Part shown: positions 12,564 to 24,500 of the stretch, piece after piece | Layout of the letters: each line of letters opens with the position of its first letter | Position numbering within the stretch: the stretch's first letter is position 1 | Assembly (NCBI RefSeq): GCF_932274485.2 | Contig: NC_065886.2 | Coordinates: forward strand, 45,743,501 to 45,807,500 | Source: Patella vulgata | Taxonomy: Eukaryota; Mollusca; Gastropoda; Patellidae | Reading direction: 5' to 3' | DNA length: 64,000 nt | Program-made: the position numbers and the translations under genes | Notes under the pieces: model-generated | What the model was told of the DNA's origin: nothing | Seen by the model: only the letters and a program-made list of their open reading frames with translations | Databases searched by the model: none

Positions 12564-15500
12564 TTATGCTTTCAAAAGAGAATTAACAACTGCCTTTGCA
12601 TTAAGATTACGAAGGTCTGTGTAAGTTTGTCCAGTACCTACAAATACTATAGGTTGACCTGTGGTATAGGTCATAGATATAGCAGCACCAACCTGTAAAA
12701 ATACATTAATAAAGACTGAAAAGATGCAGAAATATCAGAGAATGTGACTATGGGGACTGAACAATCCCTAACCTGGGTAGAATTCTGATTATTATTCAGC
12801 TCTGTAAATGACTATAATATTGAAACACTTTGAGAAGCATCTGCTGATGATTAGGTTATTAGAAGAGAGAGAGCCATGGGGTTTAATGTCCATTCAACAC
12901 AACTAGGTCATTTCGGTACTGGGCGTAGAGAAAACGCGGTAATCCTACTCCTTATCAAAACCATGCCACTTGACTCAATGACAGACCTTATGATCTAAAG
13001 TGCATGTGTGTTGACAATTCAGCCACGCAACATCCAAGGTTTATGAAAATACATGTATTAATCTGAATATGACAAATAACAGAAGAGTGATGAGGTCAGT
13101 CAGTCCTGATAACTGACTAAGCGGTTCCAACGACGGCAGCATTATTCCAGCTTTTCTTACTGATAAGGTTCACAATTTTAATACAGAAGGGAGAGAAATG
13201 GGCTTAACATCCACTCAACACAAACTAGGTCATTTCGGGACTACCATATGGTTCAATTTTATTTGAATAATTTGCTTGTGCTTAGGGGTCTTTAGCAGTG
13301 GGAGGAAAATGGAGAAAACCCACAAGGCTTGACAGGCGACCCTACTAACTGTCACATACAAGCAGTGAATCAAAACCACACCACAAGACTCAATGACAGA
13401 CCTTATGATGCATGCATTAATCATTCGGCCACCCAACCCCTCTTAATACAATATTGCCAAGATATTTATACAAACCTTGTCATCAATAGTGTCAAACTTG
13501 GTGAGTATAATACCATCTATAAGACGAGGATCAGTCATATTAGAATGGTCGGCTAAGGCCTGATTAAATTTAGTCAGCTGATCAACAGCTTCGTTCCCGA
13601 CTAGAGCTTCACCCACAAATAAAACCAGATCCGGCTGGTTGACTTTGATTAACTGAAATATAAATACATCAAATTTTATTTATCTTCTGATAAGCAGAAA
13701 ATAATATATTTATCAATGTGTGTAGATTATGATCCACTATTCAGTAATTATCATAACAAATTAAACAGGAATTCATTTATCTCTTGATATGCTTAAAGAT
13801 AAATACGTCAAAATCTATTCATCATTTCTTCAAATATTCATACATTTTACATTGCTTATTTATTTTGAAAAAGACTATAGGTTTATTATCTAAGAAAATC
13901 CTATAAAATACCTTAGCTAAAGCTCTCATAAGAGGTTCATTATCCTGCATTCTACCAGCTGTATCAACCAGAACTACATCAATATGACTATCACGTGCTA
14001 CAATATACAATATACTTTATTACTTAAATAACTCTTCTTCTCAATCAATAGAACAGATTAAATAGATCAACTATATCCGAACAATTGTAAAACATTTCTT
14101 CTTGGCTACTTCATCTGTATATCATACAGAAATATATAAAATATTTACCATAATTGATGGCTTCCATGGCAATACCAGCCGCATCTTTACCATAACCTTT
14201 CTCATATAGTTGTACCATCTGCTGACCACCATGAGCTTCTGCTGGATGGAGAGCGTTTAATTTACGAGTGTGTGTTCTTAGTTGTTCTACAGCACCAGCA
14301 CGGAAAGTATCACAAGCAGCTATCAATACTTTGAATCCATTCTCAATCAACCAAAAACATATCTAAATAGAAGAAACAATCATTTATTATGATGTATAAA
14401 AGAACCGACTTCCAAGTTTTATTGGCAGATGTTTGATTGCCAGTACGGAACGTCCCGAATTGACAGAATTAATCACAACATGTTTTACCCTGAAATCACC
14501 CCATTTCACTCAATTGTCACTATTTTTGGGATGAAGATAATTGAATTTCAGTATATTGTATCATACCAATATATTTATAGTACAGATACTTGAATTATTT
14601 AGGTTTTCGATATAACATCATGATTGTAGTTGATCATGTGTGTAAGTGGACTTATTGGCTCTTGTTTCTAAGTCATCAATGTCATTAACATTAGGTAAGA
14701 AAGATCAGATTGAAAAAGACTTTACTTCAAAATTAAATTTACAAACAAATAGCAACGTGAAAACAATAATAAAGGGTGGAAATATTAAAATTTTACGGCT
14801 TTATATGAATTTTAGTGTTATAAATTATCAAAGACCGTAAATAATGGCGAGGTCTTAATACTGTAATTAGTATAAGGATTTACCTTGGCTAGATTGGTAG
14901 ATTTACCAACTCCATTCACTCCACAGAAAGTTATACAGTATGGACGTTTCTTTATCTTACAATCCATAGCATCACGTAATATATCTATACGTCTTTTAGG
15001 TGCCAACAACTGAACACATGAATCTTGTAGAGTCGATTTTACAGTTGTTGTAATTCCTAGTAAAAATAGAAACAAAATTATTTGAAAATCACATGTAATT
15101 TGTATTAGAGTGATACAAATAAAATCTAAACTTGGCCATTACCCCACAAAATCCAGAAATCCATGTTGGACAAAGAAAAATACACTACACATCTTTCCAT
15201 TCACAAATTTTATTTTTTTTACACCATAGGAAAATTAACAAGAGTTTTAGTTGAATTTTTAACCACATTATTTGAAGTTATTATTATTATTACAGCATAT
15301 TCATAGTGCACCCTTTCATATAACATGTTAAGGGGCACTTTACAATAAATAAACAACAAGATTATGGACATGTTAACATTTAGAATATCCACCAAATGTA
15401 TCTAATCAAGTATATTTATGAAACAGTAGAAAGTTGGTCCTCACGATCAATTCACTGGATTTCATATATACCTATGTTGTTTGTTGATTGCAATGTCTCT

Positions 15501-18500
15501 GTGGTTTATGTATCTTGTCCGCATGTTTGTCTTAACTATTTTATGTCTTGTGCGGTCCTCCTGCACGTAGTAAGTATAGTGAGAATCAAGTAATATTAAA
15601 ATATACAAACTTTCAAATAAATGGAAATCATATTAATTTAAAATAACATCAAAACAAACAATAAAACTATCAACTCACTACTAAAAGTTCCAAGAACTTT
15701 TCCTTCTAGTTTTACAGCAACAGAATCACATAATTTCTGTGCAATGTCAGAGGCAACATTTTTGGCTGGAAAATAAAGATGACAAATCTATAGATTGACA
15801 TAGGATACAATAAAAATACTGCCAGAAATCACCAATGGTCTAGTTGGAAAAGCTTTAAAATTAAGTTGAAAAAAGATTCAGATAAAGTGTCATAGTAATT
15901 ATATCTCATCATATCCTGCATACATGGTGGGTCGATCCCACCTTTCATGGAAGAGTTTGCTCCCCTTTATTAGTTATTGGAGTCCTTTGGAGTTATTTCC
16001 CATTATGTAATTTTTGACTGAGAGACTAATCTCTATCATTCAGGCAAATGAAATGAAATGGGGTTTAACGTCCGAACTGGACTAATGAAGACGGGCATAC
16101 GCCATACAGTGGGCTATGAGGGAAATTTTGCCCGGACAACAGCACTATGGCCTACTCTTATATCGAATTCCAGATGTCAAGGGATCTTTTACGTGCATGC
16201 CAATATGTACATGGGACCTCGGTTTTTCATCCCATCCGAACGACTCGACAGCTGTCCTTGTCAGGCCCTCCGTCCTGCATCACTGACAAGGGGAAATCAC
16301 GCCAGAAAATCTGGATGAACTTTCTCGGCCAATGCAGGGATCGAAAACCCGACCTCCAGGCTAGCGAGCCAGCGTCTTACCCACTTAGCCACGTGATCCC
16401 CCTATCATACAGACAAATATGGGGCTCTGGCTGAAAACCTCCACTGCCCATGATGTGGCAGAAAAAAAGAGGGTTTTTGCGCAAAATATATTTTTTCTGA
16501 AATGTTTCGCAATATGATCAAGTAAAGGTGGTCACCCTAGTGTAGGATTATTCCGGGAAGGAGTGCCATTCATTCTTAACTTTAGCTAAAAAGTTCAATT
16601 GCCGGGAGTTGTTTTTTTATGTGGTTGATTATCCAGTAAAATTTCGTCAAATGTGAATAACTGACCCAGACCCTCCGTAAGATGTCCGAGGCTATTTAAA
16701 GACTAGAGAGAATAAATATGGTTGATCTCACAACAAGTGGTTTGGCATTAATTGTATTCTAATCCATACCATCAATGGATAACCAGATAAACTACCCCCA
16801 CAGAGCAGTATTATATAATGTTGTTGTATAAATACATACCAATTAAATGGTCTCTCATTTTATCAAGAGCTGGTTCCACATCTGCTTTAGTTAAAGCTTT
16901 TGATCCAACTAAATTCTTAAACATACTAAACATTCCATATCCACCAGCAGATTTACTAGACCTAAAAAAATAAAAACATCAATACTGTTAATATAACATT
17001 GAAAGAATGAGGAGCCACCTGAAGATAGTTACCATGTCAGTAATACAGAACGAAGGGTCTGGCAAAAAACATTGTCTAGTTGTTCATACTGAAATGAAAT
17101 GAAATGGAGTTTAACATCCTACTGTTCTGCTCCAAACTGGGCTAATGAAGACGGGCATACGCTATACAGTGTGCTATGAGAGAAATTTTGCCCGGACAGT
17201 GACACTACGGCCTTCTCTTATATCGAATTCCAACTGTCAAGGGATCGTTTACGTGCACGCCAATGTGTACACGAAAATGTTTACAAAGGATAGGTGGAAA
17301 TGCTGCTGTAGAATTTTAATTAACCTTTGACCTATAAATGAATGACACCATCCCTGTATAACAGAGTAATAAATAAAACTTACTTAGCAGATGTAGTTAC
17401 TGGTCTCTCATCATCTTCACTCTCCTCTTCTTCACTACTTTCTACTTCTATATCTTGTAAACTTCCTTTCATTTGTCCAACAAGAGCAACCTAAAAAATA
17501 CAAACCTTTTAATAAAATATGAAAATATTCCACACTTTTTTTTTAAAGCATAATTAAGTTAAACAGTCGACACATTAAATTTACTATCATCTGTAAGTAT
17601 CCTATTTCAAATGACAAGAAAATATAAATTAAAAGCTCAAATGGCACACTAAGCCTGCTATAAATGAAATAAGTAAATTATAACACACTGTCAACCACTG
17701 TTTGGCCATTTGTTCAGGAGTTTTTGATATATATATGGGTGATGATTTTTCGTTTCACAAAATTGGAAATTCTGTCTAATACAAGGTTGTATTGTAACAT
17801 CCATTTATATCTATTCTTTATGAGAGACCCATGTCAGTTAAAACAAACCTCAGCTTCTGATGTAGCTATCAGTTGTTCCTCTAGACCATTGGACGATTCT
17901 TGACAATAATTTAAATCAACCATATCTTTAGTTGTTCCAGCATTATCCCATTTTCTAGCAGCTTTACCTTTCTTCTTTTCACTTTCAGCTACTGGACTTT
18001 TACTGTAATATATTTACAATACATGTACTTTCATATATAGATATTGTAAAGATGAGTTGACAGAAAGTTAACCACAGCAGTTAAATCTTATGAGCAGTCC
18101 ATAAATGTGATCTGAATGAATTGACCACCATCTGGATTTTTCAATGATTAACGACTGTAATTATTTGAAATTGATGGAAATCAACAGCAATTTTCATCTC
18201 ATTAACATTAGCTGTTTCATGCTAGGTCGTTGACATGCACCACTAACTAGGGTAAACCCAGCTGAAAAATCACGAGGAACATTCTCAGCCAACACTGAGA
18301 TGGAATATCAACTTACGATTCTGCTTTTGGCTTCTTGCCTCTATTGAATAATTTGGCTCTATTCTTGAGAATAGTTTCTTCATCCAGTGCACCATTACTA
18401 GTATTAGTATTATACGAGTCTTCTACCACATACTGTTTAACAGGAGTTGCTGGTGTCTCAACAACTACAATAAATAAAATCAATACATAAAATTATATTC

Positions 18501-21500
18501 TAATGTGAGAAATAACACGTCCAGGGGACGTAGACTTAAATAAAATATTTCAGGCTGTTATGTCTAATCCAGTTGATCATATTAAGATCCCAGAGATATA
18601 TTTCTTTAACAGTCACAATCGAAAATACAATGATAGGAAAATGGGAGAATACTTTTGTTACCAAACACATATTTTTGTGATACTTTAAGAGTAGTTCAAG
18701 TTGACAATCTACAAATGTTACTAGAATTTGTAATGATGTATATTAATTATACGGGGAAATTTTTGACTGTAGTTAGGTTCTTAGTATGTTACATAATAAT
18801 AATAAATTCGCTGTTAAATTGGACACATTCAAGAACGCAATATTATTTCATACAACTTTTACAAAGTTCAATTGTGTGCCCAAATTTTCCCAGCATTTGG
18901 TGCCCAAAATGGGGGGGCGGCCACCCCCCCCCCCAGTACCCACGCCTATGAGCGATGCACAAGTAATAACTGTACTAAAACAGCAACATTAAGACACAGT
19001 GGTTAATGCTTCGTAATATTTGTTATACTTTCTGATATAAATAAGTTTTTGGGGGTCAAATAGATGGCTTATCAAAAGTATTTCTGTAATTAAGTTAAAT
19101 ACTTGATGAATTTCATCCCCAAAACATTATCTGCGTACATTTCTCAGCGGCTGGATATTCCAACTGAGAGAGAGAAATTAAGAGATCCATAACTCATTAT
19201 GAAACCTAAGGATAATGACACAATAACAAAGACCAAGCAGCTACATGTATATATGTTTAATCATGAAGAGCATTATATCATTTGTGTGTCTTATTTTAAT
19301 TCCTTGTTTGAATTTTGATTTACAACTATTTATTCTTACCTTTTGGTAGTTTATTTTCTTTTCCTTTAGGTTTTTTATTATCTTTACCGGTGTCTTTTTT
19401 ATTTTCTATCATTGATGATACGTTTTTTTTAGATTTGTTGGATTCTTCAAATGTTTTCATCTGCCTGTAAGATAAAACAATAAATAACATAATTACCAAA
19501 ATGTCTGTCATCAGTTTTCAGTGATGAACTTTATGAAACAACAGCTTCGAAGATTTTTTGTCAAGGAAGTAGTAATTAAGAAAGAATTTATTTCAGGTTA
19601 AATTCGTAGCTGTTTCAGAATTTAAATTATAAAATGTCTTCTATATCGTTGAAGGAGGTTGGGTGACTGAATGTTTAAAGTGTGTGCATTGGATCTGAAA
19701 GTCTGTGTGATTTCTGTGTGCCAAATATTTTAATAGAATGGAATGGACTGTAGTGCCATCTGTTTAAGTTACCAACTTGTTAAATCTCCACACTTGTTCA
19801 GACAAATGACTATTCTTTCCGTTAATTACAATGTTTGGGCTTTGAAATGGTAATGGCTTATCATATATCTATGGGAAAACCCCAATCAAAGCGAATTTCA
19901 GTGTATAATTTAAGAGATTTAACATCATCTTACAGATTGGCTGTACACATTGACTTATCTATACTAATATTTGTGACTGTCGTTTGTCTGTCCGTTTGTC
20001 TGTCTGTCTGTTCGGGGTTGGCGGCTACACTAGGTCTGCCCCGAGTCTGAAATTTGGGGTATAGGGGTAGCTCGGACCTGGGAGTAACATAGGCCAGGTG
20101 GCGTTAGTCTACCACTTCCGGTTTCGGGGTTATGACCCCCGAGCGAAGCCGGGCATTCTTCTATAAATTTATCATGATTTTGATAAATCTTTTAACAGGG
20201 GTTTGACACTTGTGATAGGAGATGGTATTATTTATAGGAGAGGTGAAATCAAACACATACATGTATACCCAGAAATACAGTTATTCCTCAGCTCCCGACT
20301 TAATTTAATTAGAAAAATGGTGTTCAACGTTCACTCAACACAAACTATGTCATTGTTTGGACTAACATATGGTCAATTTTTATTTATAATTCACATGCGT
20401 GATAAGAGTCAATAGCAGTGGGAGTAAAAGTGGAAACAAGCTACAAGGTTGTACAAGCAACACTAATCTTTGTTTCATACAAGTCTGCAATTGAAACCAC
20501 GAAACATGACTCCTTGTGTATGACCTAAAATATATTTTTTAGAAAATAAGACCATTCCCCCTCCGCCAAGACTAAAACAATATGACATCCTTCAACACTT
20601 AGATGCTCATCTCAAGATTAATTGAAGCAACTAAGAAACACATCAAAAAATAAACTTACTTCGGCTTTCTTGCCTCTTCTTCACTCTCTCTTTCTCGAAG
20701 TCTTAAAATACTTTGAAAGGCATCCGAGAAATTAAAAGTCCCACAATAATTTTTATCTTGTAAGACATCTTTATACCGATTTCTAAACTCAATCTGAATA
20801 TCGGTTAAAAACTTATCGACATACGACAGCTTCGCTATATTCTGATACGCCACCTGCCAAAAACAATTAAATTAGACTCTATTACATCAATGATTCATTT
20901 AGTATACATGTATATTTTGTTGATAATTTGACCTCCTAGCTATGTGTGTCAACTGTCAAGCAAGAACCACAGATATCACATGTAACTCAGTCCAAAATCA
21001 TGTACCACTAGTACCAGTAATAATTGTTGTGATTCAAAACAATTCAGAAAAGTACTTACAACAAAAACTAATTCAAACTCATTGTCAAGTTTATATTTTA
21101 GTACCAACTTTTCATGAGTGAACGAATTGCTTCCACTTCTCTCCTATAAAAAAAAAAGTTAAAATGGCTTTCTTGTTTTAAAATTGTAAGCACTAGGGTT
21201 GTGCTGATATCGATACCAGACATGGATAGCCTATAATATGAGTTTCAGTCTGAGACAGTGAAAACACACCACTTTTTTTAAGCTCATCGTCGCTCTTGAA
21301 CAACAATTTGCCTGTTAACCCATAGAGACAACAGTTTTGGGATCATAAGAGCCTAAGAGGATGAACCCTTTCAAATTTCATTGCTCTGTGACCTGTTGTT
21401 CCTAAGTTGTCCCCCTTTGCCTTTTCACCAAACCTAGTTACAACTCCTGTATTGCTGCTACTGTGAGGAGTTCACAGGTTCTTCAGTGCTGACACCATTC

Positions 21501-24500
21501 ATCAACAACTATACTACATATTTCACTCACTGTAAAGTGGTAATTCAAATGTCAAGTTTACAATCATGCCAAAAGTTACATGTCAACTGCACTTACACAG
21601 TGGAAATAAGTGATACACGCAGGCTACATTTATATGATGATGATACATAACTTTCACAATATTCAAAATATTGTATCTTCCCAAACAATTCTAATAACAG
21701 TATATAATTTTATAGCAATGTTCCTTGGGTTTATTTTACCATTACTCTTGGGTCAATGCGAGTATTGAGTGTTATTAGTATTAGTATTATCGGTTCATTC
21801 CCATATCGCCGACTCACCGAATTTTAGAGGAAAAATTTTGGTCGACGTTATGGGAATGAGTGGCCAAGAACAATAGACCCAAGCTGAAGGATAAACCTCA
21901 TTAAGCAGATAATTTTGGGAGCATTTATTTTTTTTTTTTTAAATTTATAATACATAACATAACACAATTTTAAATTTTTGCACGCAGTCCAACATAGTCC
22001 AAAAATTCTAATAAATTCAGTCTTCATTGTTAATATCTATAACATCGTTATGCACTCTAAGGAGTGCGGTTTCAGTGCTATGCCCTTCTCGATAAGCAGA
22101 CTGGAATTTACCGAGCAGTGAGTTTCGAGTGAGATAAAATGATCTTTTCAAGCAATTTTGCTAAAAATGAAATATTTGACACTGGTCTATAACTTTTGAG
22201 TGCATCACGGTCAAGACTTGTTTTTTAATCAGAGGTCTTACAAAGGCCTCCTCTACAATCATCCGGAAAAATACCAGAGGAGAGCACATCATTTATAATA
22301 ATCGTCAAAGCTGGTGCTATTTCATCCAGACACTCTTTTAGTAGTTTTGTAGGAATTGGCCTCCTCTACAATCATCCGGAAAAATACCAGAGGAGAGCAC
22401 ATCATTTATAATAATCGTCAAAGCTGGTGCTATTTCATCCAGACACTCTTTTAGTAGTTTTGTAGGAATTGGGTCCAGAGCACATGACTTACACTTCATG
22501 CGACACACCACTGATATTACATCATCAACATTCAATGGCTCAAAAGCAGAGAAATTACACTGGGGTGGGACATTAATGTCAGTGTAAGGGGGGGGGGAGT
22601 CAACAAACTTTTCACAAATTTTAATAATTGTTTCTGCAAAAAAGTCAATAATGATCTGTGGTAAAAATCAATTTCAGTGAACTATATTAATAATGACTGG
22701 TCCCTGCCTCATTAATGCTTTTAATCCGTTTTAATCAAATCAAAGGGTGCCGCGGTCGATTTTCCAAATCTCAGTGAGTCGGCAATATGGGAAGACCCCG
22801 TATTATCTCGACCTACTAAAAAATACTATAAATACCTGATTTGTGATGGTTTCATAATTATATTTATACATATGTAATTTATCTGATTCTTACAACATAC
22901 GGTATCATTTTTGTATATAATATAATAATTAGATATATATTTAAATAATTACAATCTTCAAAAAATCTAGCTACTGTGTGAACCATCGTAAATTTTAAAC
23001 GGATTTCTTCGATTATGAACAAACTACTTAACTTTGGTTATTATAAACTTACCTGTGTGTTTGTAATGAACTCCCGTTCGATAAAATCCATTGCGCAACT
23101 AATTATCACAACGATGAGAACAAGTTCTCTCTTGAAAAATTTGAAAATTTACTTGTAATTTCGAGTGAGTCGATGTCAACAATGTCTTCGTGACGTATTG
23201 GTCGAATCCAATATACCTGTTGCGGGGGTTGGTTAACATTGAAAGATAGTTTGACAGCGCGATCATTTTGATCGTATATGGGTTTGGGCGACGAAAAATA
23301 TCAATTGAAGGCAATTACATAGGAGATTTATATGGAAACCATTGATCGCCAGTCTATCAAATTTTCTTCACAATTAAAATATCACTGATTGCTGGATACT
23401 CGTAAAAATAAAGTCATGTATAAACTATAAATATCCTATCTTCTTTATGTTGTCTTTGAAAGGCATTTAGTGAAAGTGATATATAATAACAGACAGCTTT
23501 ATGGATGACATTCACTAGGTTTATTAACTGCAACATTTCAATGAGGTTACTCTCACCATTATCAAGCAATGATACCACTAGGTTTATTAACTGCAACGTT
23601 TCAATGAGGTTACTCTCACCGTTATCATTGCTTGATAACGGTGAGAGTAACCTCATTGAAACGTTGCAGTTAATAAACCTAGTGAATGTCATCCATAAAG
23701 CTGTCTGTTATTATACTTCTTTATGTTATAAATAATTTAACAAGGATCATGAAGCTTACCTCCGAATTCTCTGAGTGTATTTTTAATTTTATACGCATTC
23801 TTTCGATCGAATAATAACCGCTTCAGTAACATATATAATGGTATATAATGCTACTAAGCCCGTATGACCCCGTAAGAAGCGGAACATTAATTCTCGATTC
23901 GACAGTTTTGACCGAAGTGTGATAAAGCCCGTAAAACGAATGTATAGTTGTGTTTGTGCGGCATGCGTGTTCAAAAGTAAATAATCCCATCCGAGTCGCT
24001 AATCAAATAATTAGAACAAAAAAATTCAAAAAGTAAAGCTATAAAATTTGCAGAGATTTTACTAGAATGTAAAAGACGGTAACTAAATACAGGAATGCGG
24101 GTAGTTATGTGTGCAAACGCTCAAACTCAATGCCAATTGTCGTAGGTATCCAGACCACTCGGACTAAAGACTACTCGGACTAAGACCAGTCGGACCAAAA
24201 CAAGACCAGTCGGACCAATTAAATTATATTATAAGGCTAGACAATATGCTATTTATTTATTATTAAATCACAATACAAAGAAGCAAATAATTCTTATACG
24301 GAATTCTTATATTTAGAGTTGTTTAGTTCAATTTTGTGTACGGAAAATAAATCAACGATTAGTTTTAAAATTAATTAATAATGGTGCCAAAAAAAATATC
24401 AATCTAATTTTTCTTATTTACTCTTGCAATGAGACTCGGTATGTCCAGACTTTTGACAGTTTCTACATATACGGGTATACTGTTCTTGTCTGATAGCCTA

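Noticed and set aside
16046-16402. A functional tRNA gene
   Set aside because: A and B boxes are present but no cloverleaf with a 7-bp acceptor stem can be drawn, and the unit continues into a SINE body and tail.
16058-16434. Two overlapping open frames of 86 and 95 codons
   Set aside because: Both lie in the antisense strand of a full-length SINE; similar frames recur in other copies of the same SINE.
23053-23091. [13 protein letters not shown] as the normal first exon of SRPRA
   Set aside because: It does not match the SRX domain. The true first exon, [20 protein letters not shown] and following, is at 26093-26209 and restores the family length of 638 residues. The unit is kept only as a possible alternative exon.
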